DNA of 50,648 nt from Alphaproteobacteria bacterium (GTDB lineage: Bacteria > Pseudomonadota > Alphaproteobacteria > TMED109), in assembly GCA_022824395.1 (NCBI GenBank), contig JAJDZX010000038.1, positions 1 to 50,648 on the forward strand, given 5' to 3'. The position numbers and the translations under genes are program-made. Below are positions 1 through 8,300 of the stretch, one piece after another (the first letter of the stretch is position 1; every line of letters starts with the position of its first letter). The notes under the pieces are model-generated. The model did no database searches and was not told the origin of the DNA. It saw only the letters and a program-made list of their open reading frames with translations.

Positions 1-1
1 A

Positions 2-73
2 CCGGGCTCACACACTCCGGAGCGCGAACCGGAGGTGAAAGAACGCAGCCGCGACGACGGGCTCGGCCTGTAG
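2..73 (+). CDS. C-terminal tail of a protein entering from the left, possibly a relaxase
   Basis: One frame is open from the first bases and ends at TAG (71-73), giving about 23 residues rich in Glu, Arg and Asp that finish in GLGL. Charged Arg/Glu tails like this are common at the ends of MobA/VirD2-type relaxases, and the next gene encodes a ribbon-helix-helix protein of the kind found beside relaxases. That link is inference: no catalytic part is visible. It could equally be a chance open frame. Confidence 0.3.
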   Translation, partial: PGSHTPEREPEVKERSRDDGLGL

Positions 74-159
74 CGGTCGGGATCCGGGGCCGGAATGCCT
101 GAAGACGCAGGGCGGCGAGGTGGTCGCACACGCGCGGAAGCAAGCCTGGGAGGATGGCG

Positions 160-525
160 ATGAGCCAGAAACTGGCAGGGCGCCCGGTCGATTCAGACGG
201 GAACCGGGAGAAACAGACGCCGCGGACGATCCGTTTCCACGATCGCGACTGGGCCCGGATCGAGACTCATGCGGTCATGCAGGGGATTACGGCAGCCGAA
301 CTCGTGCGGACTGCGGCCATTGCAGCGGTCGGGGACCGGCCCGCGCTGGCCGATTCCGATGGCCATCTCATCGCACAGGTCGAACAGATCTTCCGCTACG
401 TGCACGTCCTGGCGACCGCCAAGCGGAACGAGATGCTCAAGAATGGCCGTGACGAAGAGCTGGAAGCGCTCATCCGCTCCGCCCAGGCACTGCAGGGCGA
501 GCTGAGAAAGCGTCGGCCGGACTGA
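160..525 (+). CDS. Ribbon-helix-helix DNA-binding protein, MobC/relaxosome-like
   Basis: This is a protein of about 121 residues. The first 60 residues have the RHH pattern: a basic start, a short strand (TIRFHDRDW), then a helix-turn-helix pair ending ELVRTAAIAAVG. The C-terminal half is a long charged helix, as in small mobilisation-accessory proteins. Such proteins bind DNA as dimers, either at an origin of transfer to help a relaxase or at their own promoter. I prefer ATG 160 to ATG 154, because the Shine-Dalgarno GGGAGG at 148-153 is 6 nt from 160 but touches 154. A possible relaxase tail lies just upstream, and a cluster of palindromes that could be its binding sites lies 270 bp downstream. 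A generic RHH regulator or antitoxin is the alternative. Confidence 0.7.
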   Translation: MSQKLAGRPVDSDGNREKQTPRTIRFHDRDWARIETHAVMQGITAAELVRTAAIAAVGDRPALADSDGHLIAQVEQIFRYVHVLATAKRNEMLKNGRDEELEALIRSAQALQGELRKRRPD

Positions 526-1265
526 GCCGACCAGGGCAAACCACGCGCAGGAATGCCGCTCGAACCCCGCCCGATCGGGTAACGGGAAGGGCAGCGGGCA
601 CCACGGAAACTTCCATCACGGCGCCATTTGACCGGGTGGAACGGGCCGCACGGCCACGAAAAGCGGTGAAAAGGGGACGCGATTCACAGCGGCCGGCGTG
701 CTGCTCGTCGGCGATTCCGGGTGGAGGACAGCCCGGACTACCGGTGGATATCGCGTCAAGTCGGTGCGGCTTGCCCGCTTCCCGGGCGCTGATACGTGTA
801 TGCGGTCGCGCATACATTCGGTATGCGGTGGCGCATACAACGTATGCTCTCGCGCATACATCCGGTAAGAAAGCCAACCGCTTCAGTGCCTTGGGAGGTA
901 TGCGCTGGAGCATACACGCGCCCCTCATAGCCATGTCGCCGAAAGGCGTCCATCGTGCAGCGAAGCGCACGCCAGCGCGCTCATGCGCGCGCTGCACCGT
1001 AGGTGCGTGTGGTGTAGAGAAAACCCTTCCGCAAGGAAGTGGGAATGACCTTGTGCTCTGCACTCCGTTTCCGGTTCAGCGACCGCTGTCGCAATGGGCT
1101 GCAGCCCGAGCGGCGCTTGAGCGGCAGCAGCGCCAGTGCCGGAGGTGCGATCACCGAACCGCGACGTCATCTCCACGCGATACGAGCATAGGTACAGGAT
1201 GCTGGTCAGAGCCCAGACGAACGCGCCCAGACGGAGGCATTAAATCGGTACGCCGACAGCTTCCG
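526..1265. other. 740-bp region without a convincing gene
   Basis: Open frames exist on both strands here, but they are Arg/Pro/Ala-rich and look like translations of GC-rich non-coding DNA. The only clear structure is the set of palindromes at 798-915. The position, after a relaxosome-type gene, would suit an origin of transfer or a regulatory region, but no nic motif was recognised. Confidence 0.5.
798..915. repeat. Four 18-bp palindromes GTATGC-N6-GCATAC
   Basis: Four perfect 6-bp-arm inverted repeats occur at 798-815, 821-838, 842-859 and 898-915. All share the arms GTATGC and GCATAC. The central six bases differ (GGTCGC, GGTGGC, TCTCGC, GCTGGA). Start-to-start spacings are 23, 21 and 56 bp, so the first three lie about two helical turns apart on roughly the same DNA face. 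Fixed arms, a fixed gap and a variable centre are typical of binding sites for a dimeric protein. The ligand is unknown; the RHH protein at 160-525 is a candidate by proximity only. Confidence 0.85.
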
Positions 1266-1589
1266 CTATCGGCGTTCGGGAAGGCGCTCCTCAAGCAGGG
1301 CCTCGATGCGGACCAGGCGTTCGGTGTTCTTGCCGACGCGTGCATTGACAGCGTCGATGCGATCGCGGTTGGTTTCGACAAGGCCGCGGTTGACGTGAAT
1401 CTCGGCGCGGACCTGACGGACATCGCTCTTGACCCAACCGATGCCGACGGCGAGCAGACCGAAGCCGGCGAGGGTGGCGCCGATCAGGATCGACATCGAG
1501 GACGGGCTGCCGCGGCGCTCAAGCCGCCAAGTGATTTCCGAGGCCACGTCTTCGGGGCTGCCGGGCCGTGACGCGAGCGTCCTCCCCAT
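1266..1589 (-). CDS. Small membrane-anchored coiled-coil protein
   Basis: I do not recognise a family. One hydrophobic segment (SILIGATLAGFGLLAVGIGWV) is followed by about 50 charged residues with regular Val/Leu/Ile spacing, a likely coiled coil (for example LVETNRDRIDAVNARVG). The layout suggests a single-pass inner-membrane protein with a helical tail. The start is uncertain. ATG 1589 keeps a plausible leader containing PEDVASEITWRLERRG; ATG 1496 would begin just before the membrane segment; an upstream ATG exists at 1616. None has a clear Shine-Dalgarno. It is the only minus-strand gene in the first 9 kb. Confidence 0.5.
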   Translation of the reverse strand: MGRTLASRPGSPEDVASEITWRLERRGSPSSMSILIGATLAGFGLLAVGIGWVKSDVRQVRAEIHVNRGLVETNRDRIDAVNARVGKNTERLVRIEALLEERLPERR

Positions 1590-1932
1590 CGGGGATCGTG
1601 TTGCCAGGCATCGCAATCGCTGTTCTCATGGTGGCGCCTCCATCGTGCCGGTGGGCGGGAGTGGCGGCGGTGTCTCCCTCGGGAACGCCGCCGCCGCCCC
1701 TCTCGCGGCCATACCCCTCCGCGCCTGGTACCGCGAATAGAGGCACCATCACTTCTGGTCGTAGTCTTGAAGGAGGGTGATCGGTGCGGGTGCGTCCAAT
1801 CCCGTCGATCTTGAAGGGGAACCCGAACCGAATAGAGTTGCGCGGCAGGAAATACGGCGCGCTGCCCGCATCACGCACCGACAATGCAAGCGGGACGTCG
1901 CCGGTTCCGGGTAGCGGGACTGAATCGACACC
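1590..1932. other. Gap between the coiled-coil protein and the SIR2 module
   Basis: A long minus-strand frame crosses this stretch, but its composition is Pro/Gly/Arg-rich and it continues antisense into the real plus-strand gene at 1933, so I treat it as a shadow. The promoter of the 1933-7724 module should lie here. No clear -35/-10 pair was found. Confidence 0.4.
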
Positions 1933-2328
1933 ATGAGAAAACCTCAGTTTCAGCGGCGCAATCCGAAAGCGCGCAGGGTTCAGGCACCGCCAGCCGGCGT
2001 CGACCTCGCCAAGGTAGCGAAGTCCTGCCGCTATGTCGGGAGCCCCTACCATAAAGACGTTCCCAGCTTCGCTGGCGTTTCCCGCGCCCGCAGGCCGGAT
2101 GCCAGCATGTGCCCCCGGCACTTGGCTGATGAGCAAGGACTGGTCGAGAATTGGCTGCGCGACGCAGTCAAGGCTGGTCACGTGGGCGCGTGGGAACGGG
2201 GTTTTCCGCGCTACGTCTGGTATCGTGATGGCAAGACCGTTTACGAAGCTCGTCAGGGTTCTCCAGGTTCCGGTGAATATCACGGCTATCCGTTGGAGCT
2301 GGAACAGGCGGTGCGGGGGCTCCCGTGA
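1933..2328 (+). CDS. Small conserved hypothetical protein, first gene of the SIR2 module
   Basis: A 131-residue protein with a very basic N-terminus (MRKPQFQRRNPKARR) and then motifs that look conserved: CRYVGSPYHKDVPSF, PDASMCPRHL, and PRYVWYRDGKTVYEARQGS followed by SGEYHGYPLE near the end. Two Cys and three His could bind a metal, but there is no standard zinc-finger spacing. I know of no assigned function for this type. The stop overlaps the next gene's GTG start (GTGA at 2325-2328), so the two are translationally coupled. That coupling suggests it is an accessory, sensor or inhibitor for the ImmA-like and SIR2 proteins downstream; this is inference. No strong ribosome-binding site precedes ATG 1933. 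Confidence 0.65.
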   Translation: MRKPQFQRRNPKARRVQAPPAGVDLAKVAKSCRYVGSPYHKDVPSFAGVSRARRPDASMCPRHLADEQGLVENWLRDAVKAGHVGAWERGFPRYVWYRDGKTVYEARQGSPGSGEYHGYPLELEQAVRGLP

Positions 2329-3611
2329 CCGTTCAATTTCGTTTCGAGTGGGTCGATGCAGCGCCGTCGCCCGATTGCGCGGCACGGCACACCATGGCCG
2401 CGCTCTCCATCAGGGCCGGTGGCTCGAGTGTGACGTCTGTTCGCGATCACCGAAGCCAAGTCTACCGGGATCACGTGGTGGTACCTCTGTTCAGCCTCGC
2501 GGAATGGCTGGTGAACAACTGGTGGCACCTCTGGTACGAGATCGGCGACACGGTGCAGCAAAAGCCCGGATTCGAACAGCGACACAGCTTGGCGTTCGCG
2601 GGAGACGGGTTCGTGCTGCCGCAACTGACAGTGGTTCAATCGTCGGGGCGCATGCATCTGCGATGGACGCGCTGGGCGCCACTTCACGCAGCGGTCGAGT
2701 TCGTCGACGAGGACGAAACGTTCGTGTCTCGCGCCGATCTGGAGACGGAATTTCGAATAATCGTGGAGTCCGCCGTCGAGCGTCTTCGCAGCATGGATGC
2801 CGGAAGCCCCGCTTCGGTGTCGCTGGGCGAGGCATGGGACGCGATCAATTCCCTCGATCCGGAAGAGGAAGAGTTCAGCGGCGCGGCGGCACTGCTTGGT
2901 ATCGATCCCTTCGATGTCGAGAACTCGACGGCAGAAGCGATCGCGGTGTTTTGGCAGCGCGCAGCACCGTCGATACGAGAGGAGGCGCTGGCAAGCGCCG
3001 ACGAACGCACCCTGCCTCGTGTGAGCGAGTGGTTGGAACACACGATCGAAACGTTGCAGACAGCCGAGAGAAAGAGCGACTGGACTAAGATCCGTGCATC
3101 GTTATCGCCTGTTCAGGCGGCCGAACCGTGGCGCAGGGGTTACGAATTGGCGAACTCGGTCCGGTGTCTTTTGGATGTCGGCGATGGCCGGTTCGAATTT
3201 CAGGATAAGGGACCGCTCGCAATTCATCACGGAGAAGGCGTGACGCCCTGCAGCCGCATTCATGGGCTTGTGGCCGAGAACGCGCCGGCGTGCGTCACCA
3301 CTGGCAGGAGTGAGAGCGGCAAGCGGTTTCTTTTGGCGCGCGCGCTGGGCGACTATGTGGGCCGGCTGGAACCTGGCTTCGGCATCCTCACTTCCCTGTT
3401 CACCGATCGGCAGGCGCAATCGCGGGCGTTCGCGGCGGAACTCCTCGCGCCGGCCGAGTCCTTGCGTTCGCGACTGGACGATCGGTTCGCGGACGATGAC
3501 ACGATCGATGAGATCAGTCGGGAGTTCGGCGTATCGAGCCAAGTCGTTCTCCACCAGATCGAGAACCACAATCTGGCGAAACCGGTGCGCTACGGCCTGT
3601 CGTTCCGCTGA
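2325..3611 (+). CDS. ImmA/IrrE-fold protein lacking the zinc-binding HExxH motif
   Basis: A 428-residue protein. The last 130 residues follow the ImmA/IrrE (COG2856) layout: a HG-and-N region, a helix corresponding to the usual RFTLAHELGH, then FAAELLAP at about 415, and a terminal helical segment ending VVLHQIENHNL. At the catalytic helix (residues 334-343) the sequence reads RFLLARALGD, so both histidines and the glutamate of HExxH are replaced by Arg, Ala and Asp. It should therefore not be a working metalloprotease. The first 250 residues are specific to this family, with a Trp-rich patch near 61-70. ImmA proteases normally cleave repressors to switch on mobile elements or defence. A dead version may act as a sensor or scaffold for the SIR2 effector. 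It starts at GTG, overlapping the previous stop. Confidence 0.75.
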   Translation: MTVQFRFEWVDAAPSPDCAARHTMAALSIRAGGSSVTSVRDHRSQVYRDHVVVPLFSLAEWLVNNWWHLWYEIGDTVQQKPGFEQRHSLAFAGDGFVLPQLTVVQSSGRMHLRWTRWAPLHAAVEFVDEDETFVSRADLETEFRIIVESAVERLRSMDAGSPASVSLGEAWDAINSLDPEEEEFSGAAALLGIDPFDVENSTAEAIAVFWQRAAPSIREEALASADERTLPRVSEWLEHTIETLQTAERKSDWTKIRASLSPVQAAEPWRRGYELANSVRCLLDVGDGRFEFQDKGPLAIHHGEGVTPCSRIHGLVAENAPACVTTGRSESGKRFLLARALGDYVGRLEPGFGILTSLFTDRQAQSRAFAAELLAPAESLRSRLDDRFADDDTIDEISREFGVSSQVVLHQIENHNLAKPVRYGLSFR

Positions 3612-3929
3612 GGGAATTTTGCTTTCGTTCAGAAACAAAACTTCAAGCACTCACAATAAGAGATAAATCACAACCAGTAGGTTGCCCGGGCATGGAAGTT
3701 GGTCGGCCTTGGCGTCTCGGCAATTCTGGCCTACTTGGAATTTCTTGATGCGGTGGAGATGTCGGACGAGGTCAGTCCGTTCTCCAGCCACTCGGATTGG
3801 GCCACGAGTCCACCGAGTGTCTGCCTGAACCTATCGTGCGTCGGTGTCTGCATCTGCCGATCTGGTCTGCTACTGGTTCGCCAAGCTGGTCCGCTGCTGG
3901 ACTGCCACAGTTCGATCGAAAGCACGCTC
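3612..3929. other. 318-bp AT-richer spacer upstream of the SIR2 gene
   Basis: The first 70 bases are markedly AT-rich compared with the flanks and may hold a promoter for the SIR2 gene. The frame of the SIR2 gene is open back to 3699, but that part is Cys/Ser-rich and unlike a protein N-terminus, so I exclude it. Confidence 0.4.
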
Positions 3930-6900
3930 ATGACAGACCCTTGTAGCTTCGAGGATCAGGTACGCATCAACCGGGTGCGGGATGCGCTTTGGGGAGTGGG
4001 CTCCAATGGTGCATCGGTGATGGTCGGGGCCGGCTTTAGCAAGAACGCTGAGATCAGACAGCCGGACCGCGTTCGGTTACCAGACTGGGCCGATCTCACG
4101 ACCGCGATGCATCGCGAGTTGCATCCGGATGCGCGTGCCGACGCAACGGTTGCGTCCGGAACGATGGACGCGCCGGCAATCGCTCAGGACTACTCCGACG
4201 AGTTTGGAAGGGCGCAACTGCACCGCTTCCTGCGTGATCAAATCCGGGACGACGAGATTGAACCCAGTGAATCCCATCGCCGTCTGCTCGCTTTGCCGTG
4301 GAGTGACGTATTAACGACAAACTGGGACACGTTACTGGAGCGGGCGGCGCAGCATGTTGCCACGCCAGGCTACGGAGTCGTGAGGGCGACGGACGAGATA
4401 CCCTTGGTACCGCGTCCGCGCATCCTGAAGCTCCATGGTTCCTTGCCCGCGAACTTCCCACTGGTGGCGACCACCAAAGATTATGAAAATTACCGCGAGG
4501 AATCGGCGGCATTCGTGAATACGGCGCGTCAGGCCATGATGGAGACTGTGTTCCTGTTGCTCGGCTTTTCAGGAGACGATCCAAACTTCCGCCGCTGGTC
4601 GCAGTGGGTTCAAGGCGAACTCGGAGAGTCTGCGCCCAAGATCTACTTGGCAGGATGGTTGGAACTTGATGAGGACAGGAGGCAAGAGCTTGAGGGCACC
4701 CACGTCATGCCGATCGACCTCGCGCGGCATCCGCAACGAGAGCACTGGCGCAAACACGATCGTATGCACGAGTTTGCCTTGGAGTGGGTTTTGCGTTCTC
4801 TGGAGGCGGGACAGCCGTACCCGACGGAGGAGTGGCCGAAGGCGCTGGCTCCAGCCGCCGCAGTCCCGAAACACCTGGAACCCGTCGACGTTACCGCGTG
4901 GGACGCCCCCAAGGCAGCGGTCGCGCTTGTCGGCAGCGAGGAAGACGCTCTGGCACGTGAGGCAAACGTCGAGGAAGTGGTCGCCGGGTGGATACACAAT
5001 AGGAAGCTCTATCCGGGTTGGTTGACACTGCCGGAACGGACCCGGCGGGAACTTCTCGACCCGTGGATGCGCGATGTGACCGGTGATCTCTTGCAGACTG
5101 ACAAAGAGAACGCCCTATTGGAAATAATCGAAGGCAAGCCTCTACAAACGCGGTTACGTGCCGTGTACGAGATTGTCTGGCGTCGGGAGATACGACTCGA
5201 ACCGATGGGAGCAGCGCTGGGCCAGGCTGCGGAAGATCTATTGAAGGAGATCAGGAATGGCTTGGCTGAGAAGGGTCAAACCGAAATCGACAGGACTCTG
5301 ACGACACGCATTGCATTGGCGCTAGTGACCCGACAGCGCCTCCAATTCGATACGGAAGGCTTCCAAGCGGCGGTCTCCCTGGCCGAGGAGTTCGGCCTTT
5401 ACGACGTCGAAGCAACGCACCGACTGAGCTACGAGAAGTGCCTGATGGCGCTATACGAGGCCGATCAAGAGGCGTTGGGGAGGGCGCTGGACGAATGGGA
5501 GGTCGGTGTCGGAGATCCGTTTTGGGGCGTGCGAAAGTCTGCGCTGATGTTCGAAGGGGACCAATACGGCGAAAATGCGTTACCGCTTCTGCAAGAGTCG
5601 ATAGCACAGTTGCGCGGTTCTCGGGAGGGGTCGGCCCGTATCTCGGCCCTATCGCGGGAGGCGTGGGCATCGTATTTGGCCAAGACGCTAGAGAGTACTT
5701 CATGGAGCGGCGGTAGCGGCACCCCTGCGTATCGGAGCAGGGCGCGTGAGCTTGCCCGATTCAACTGCGACCCGGAGAGCGAAATCGGAGCGCTGTCGAG
5801 CGCTATCGAGTACCGGGGTGAGCCCGAGGGCGAGAAGGGACCGGAATTCGATCTGGGCGGGAGGCCGGCGACGCGTACGATTCGTTTCCAAGCATCGGAT
5901 ATTCCCAGCCCCGAAGAGCGCCGGGCGCGGACGGCCTTTCGCCTCATGCGGCTGACGGAAGTGGTGGGACTGCCCTCCCTCGCGGATCGCTGGCCCCCAA
6001 CGAAGCACATGCTTGGCAAGGCCAGCGAGGCATTTTACCGCGACGGGCAGGTGGAACTTGCGCTACGTCTCATGCTGCGGATCGCACAAAATAGCGATGA
6101 CGACCTGTTGAAGAGGCTGATGTCGCGACCAAACATTGCCGCGCTCCCGGACCCGGTCGTCGGGTCGGTGGTCGCCGCGTGCGAGCGGACGGTCAGGTAT
6201 CATCAGGAGCAAGGTATCAACCGAGTTGCCAAGAAGGGCGTCGTCGCAGCGCGCGAACGAGTGGGCGTTGCGATGGAGTGCCTGTCGAGGCTGGTGCTGC
6301 GCCTGGACGCAAAGCGCGCTGGCCACGTGATGCGCCTCGCACTGGCCTGTTACGAGACCAAGGCCTTCTATACGGAAACCCTGCTCCGCACGGAAATCCG
6401 CAACCTGCTGACGAGGTCGTGGGAGGCGCTGTCGGAGCATGATCGCACGGATTTCGTCTTCGAGTTGCTGAACGCGCCCATCGTCGGGTTGGACGGATTT
6501 TCGCCGAACCCCTACCTGTTCGTCGATCCAGGAGAACTGATCGACGGACAGGATGTCCGGCTGCCGTGCCGGGATGGGGACACGGAAGCGGACTGGGCGC
6601 GCTGTGTGCAGTTCCTCGTCAAGGGGCTTGCAGGCGAGGCAGAAACACGGTGGAGGGCGATGATCCGGCTGATCCCGGTTGCCATGGCGGACTGCCTGAT
6701 GCCAGGGGAACGAGAGGTGGTCGCGAGCGCCATATGGCCGGGTGGGGACGATGCGACGGATGGTCCGGCGGGAGAGGAGAAGTTCAGGCCATGGGTGTAT
6801 TTCTGCATGCCTCAACCGGCGCCGGGAACGGCCTTACGTTGGTTTCGTCGCAAATGGATGTCTGGTGACGGCCCCGGCATCGCAGACGGCGGATCACTGT

Positions 6901-7724
6901 TGGATCAGGCCTTGTATGCGATCGGCGACACGAAGGAGCGGTCGGTGTCCAAAGGGTTCAGTTTTGACCTTTCCCGCGAAGATGAGGCTTTGGTGGTCAA
7001 GTTGTTGAAGCGTTGGTCGCAACTGGCGGTGCCTGAGTTCATGCTTCTTGCCGACTTGGACGGTAGGCGCAGCGCGGAAGCCAACCAGGCGGTATGGGGA
7101 GTCGCCGTGCTGCTGATGTACGTCGACGTCCCGGATAGCGTGGCGAAAGGCCTGATGGCGAAATGCTCGCCACTTGACGATGCAAATGTCTCCCCACTCT
7201 CGATGCTGGTGGGGCTATCGAGATCTCGGAAAGACCTTCGTGAGCGAACCGTTGGGTCGATCCGCGAGGCGTTGTTGGCGGATGAACGGAAGTCGGTTGG
7301 GGACGGCACCTCGGCGCTACAGTGCTGGTTGCATTTTGCCAATCTGGATCTGCTGAAAGGGCCGCCCGACGACCTCATGGGAGAACTCGGCGCCATCGTG
7401 CAGACGCGCCGGACAGTTGCGTTGCCAAGCGCGCTACGGATTGTGGAGTGGATCTTCGATAACGGTCAGAAAAGACACCAAATCTTGCTGAAGACGCCGG
7501 TGACTATGGGGTTGGCTTCATTGCTCCCGTCACTCAGGTACGAAGGGGCAGAGCTGGGCAGCGGTCAGTTCGATGTGCCCCTGTTGCGATGGCGATGCGT
7601 CGGAATTGCGCGAACGCTGGCAAAAGCCGGTTCCCGCGATGAGCCGGTCCTGGCGTGGATCAAGCAGGGCCGAGAGGATCACCTGCCAGAAGTCCGACGT
7701 CGGATTTCGGATGTGACTCAATGA
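3930..7724 (+). CDS. SIR2-domain protein with long helical C-terminus, probable anti-phage NADase
   Basis: A 1264-residue protein. Residues 1-300 form a SIR2/SIR2_2 domain: VMVGAGFSKNA (31-41) for nucleotide binding, LTTNWDTLLE with Asn131, LKLHGS with His169, and VFLLLGFSGDDPNF near residue 215. Asn and His at these places are the catalytic pair of defence-associated SIR2 NADases such as ThsA and DSR proteins, so the domain looks active. The remaining 950 residues are helical, with no transmembrane segment, and resemble a repeat-type sensor scaffold. Known relatives destroy NAD+ after sensing phage; this activity is inferred here. ATG 3930 is chosen because the SIR2 homology starts soon after it and the upstream open frame is not protein-like. 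It is the third gene after the small protein and the pseudo-ImmA gene, with a 318-bp gap that may contain its own promoter. Confidence 0.88.
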   Translation: MTDPCSFEDQVRINRVRDALWGVGSNGASVMVGAGFSKNAEIRQPDRVRLPDWADLTTAMHRELHPDARADATVASGTMDAPAIAQDYSDEFGRAQLHRFLRDQIRDDEIEPSESHRRLLALPWSDVLTTNWDTLLERAAQHVATPGYGVVRATDEIPLVPRPRILKLHGSLPANFPLVATTKDYENYREESAAFVNTARQAMMETVFLLLGFSGDDPNFRRWSQWVQGELGESAPKIYLAGWLELDEDRRQELEGTHVMPIDLARHPQREHWRKHDRMHEFALEWVLRSLEAGQPYPTEEWPKALAPAAAVPKHLEPVDVTAWDAPKAAVALVGSEEDALAREANVEEVVAGWIHNRKLYPGWLTLPERTRRELLDPWMRDVTGDLLQTDKENALLEIIEGKPLQTRLRAVYEIVWRREIRLEPMGAALGQAAEDLLKEIRNGLAEKGQTEIDRTLTTRIALALVTRQRLQFDTEGFQAAVSLAEEFGLYDVEATHRLSYEKCLMALYEADQEALGRALDEWEVGVGDPFWGVRKSALMFEGDQYGENALPLLQESIAQLRGSREGSARISALSREAWASYLAKTLESTSWSGGSGTPAYRSRARELARFNCDPESEIGALSSAIEYRGEPEGEKGPEFDLGGRPATRTIRFQASDIPSPEERRARTAFRLMRLTEVVGLPSLADRWPPTKHMLGKASEAFYRDGQVELALRLMLRIAQNSDDDLLKRLMSRPNIAALPDPVVGSVVAACERTVRYHQEQGINRVAKKGVVAARERVGVAMECLSRLVLRLDAKRAGHVMRLALACYETKAFYTETLLRTEIRNLLTRSWEALSEHDRTDFVFELLNAPIVGLDGFSPNPYLFVDPGELIDGQDVRLPCRDGDTEADWARCVQFLVKGLAGEAETRWRAMIRLIPVAMADCLMPGEREVVASAIWPGGDDATDGPAGEEKFRPWVYFCMPQPAPGTALRWFRRKWMSGDGPGIADGGSLLDQALYAIGDTKERSVSKGFSFDLSREDEALVVKLLKRWSQLAVPEFMLLADLDGRRSAEANQAVWGVAVLLMYVDVPDSVAKGLMAKCSPLDDANVSPLSMLVGLSRSRKDLRERTVGSIREALLADERKSVGDGTSALQCWLHFANLDLLKGPPDDLMGELGAIVQTRRTVALPSALRIVEWIFDNGQKRHQILLKTPVTMGLASLLPSLRYEGAELGSGQFDVPLLRWRCVGIARTLAKAGSRDEPVLAWIKQGREDHLPEVRRRISDVTQ

Positions 7725-7971
7725 CCACAGATACCATGGCGCACACTCGAATCCGACCCCCGACGGCCATGTCAATGGCCCCGCTGGGAACTTTGCCTAT
7801 CGGATGAATTCCCACCCTGCCGGGCCTGTCCTCCGTGGCGACCCGGCCCCCTGGCAAGGTACCGGCCAGTTACCACCGACTGTCAGATTTAATCCCGACT
7901 ATTCCAATAGAGTGTCCCATCGCAACAGCTGGATTACCAACACCGGCAAGTCATTCTCACGGACCGTCTGA
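7721..7971 (+). other. Two tiny frames chained to the SIR2 gene by ATGA overlaps
   Basis: ATG 7721 overlaps the SIR2 stop (ATGA) and opens a 28-codon frame. Its TGA overlaps another ATG at 7804, which opens 55 codons ending at 7971. The second has a reasonable composition, with a Trp- and Asn-containing end (NSWITNTGKSFSRTV). They may be real small proteins, remnants, or chance. The rest of the stretch to 8153 shows nothing recognisable. Confidence 0.25.
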
Positions 7972-8153
7972 TCAGCCGTCCATGCCCGCGCTACAACACG
8001 CAGTTGCCTACCCTTCCCGGCGCCAAAGTCAGCACATTGATCAGCAAGGGCAGCACGGGCCTTGCGGCGCCAATGGAGTTCTCTAGTGCCAGAAAACACA
8101 CTCCTTGTGTTCACTTACCTGGGTCCAACGACGCTATTTCCAACTGATCGACG

Positions 8154-8285
8154 GTGCGCCTCAAGCCATTGACACGTCGGCCGAGCCAGGCAGAGTTGGA
8201 AGAGGACACCCGCATTGATACCGTGCCCGAGCAAGTGGCGCGTGCAGTGCTGCGTCAGGTTCGGATCGTGACGGAAGAAGCCTGA
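8154..8285 (+). CDS. Possible 43-residue protein upstream of the 8301 gene
   Basis: From GTG 8154 the frame encodes a short, charged, helix-prone peptide (PSQAELEEDTRID, then VARAVLRQVRIVTEEA). It ends 15 nt before the next start. Composition and spacing look gene-like, but there is no clear Shine-Dalgarno and no family I recognise. It could also be the surviving C-terminus of a longer gene, since a stop lies in frame just upstream (8145-8147). Confidence 0.3.
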   Translation: MRLKPLTRRPSQAELEEDTRIDTVPEQVARAVLRQVRIVTEEA

Positions 8286-8300
8286 CAAGGAGCTGTTGCA

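Noticed and set aside
470-1063. Long open frames on both strands across the palindrome cluster, giving repeated Tyr-Ala-His peptides
   Set aside because: The repetition comes from the DNA palindromes; both strands give similar peptides and the composition is not protein-like.
1519-2385. A 288-codon minus-strand frame
   Set aside because: It is antisense to the 1933-2328 gene and covers the start of the coiled-coil gene in another frame; Pro/Arg/Gly-rich with no recognisable motif.
3699-3929. N-terminal extension of the SIR2 gene
   Set aside because: Cys- and Ser-rich, no homology-like features; the SIR2 domain starts soon after ATG 3930.
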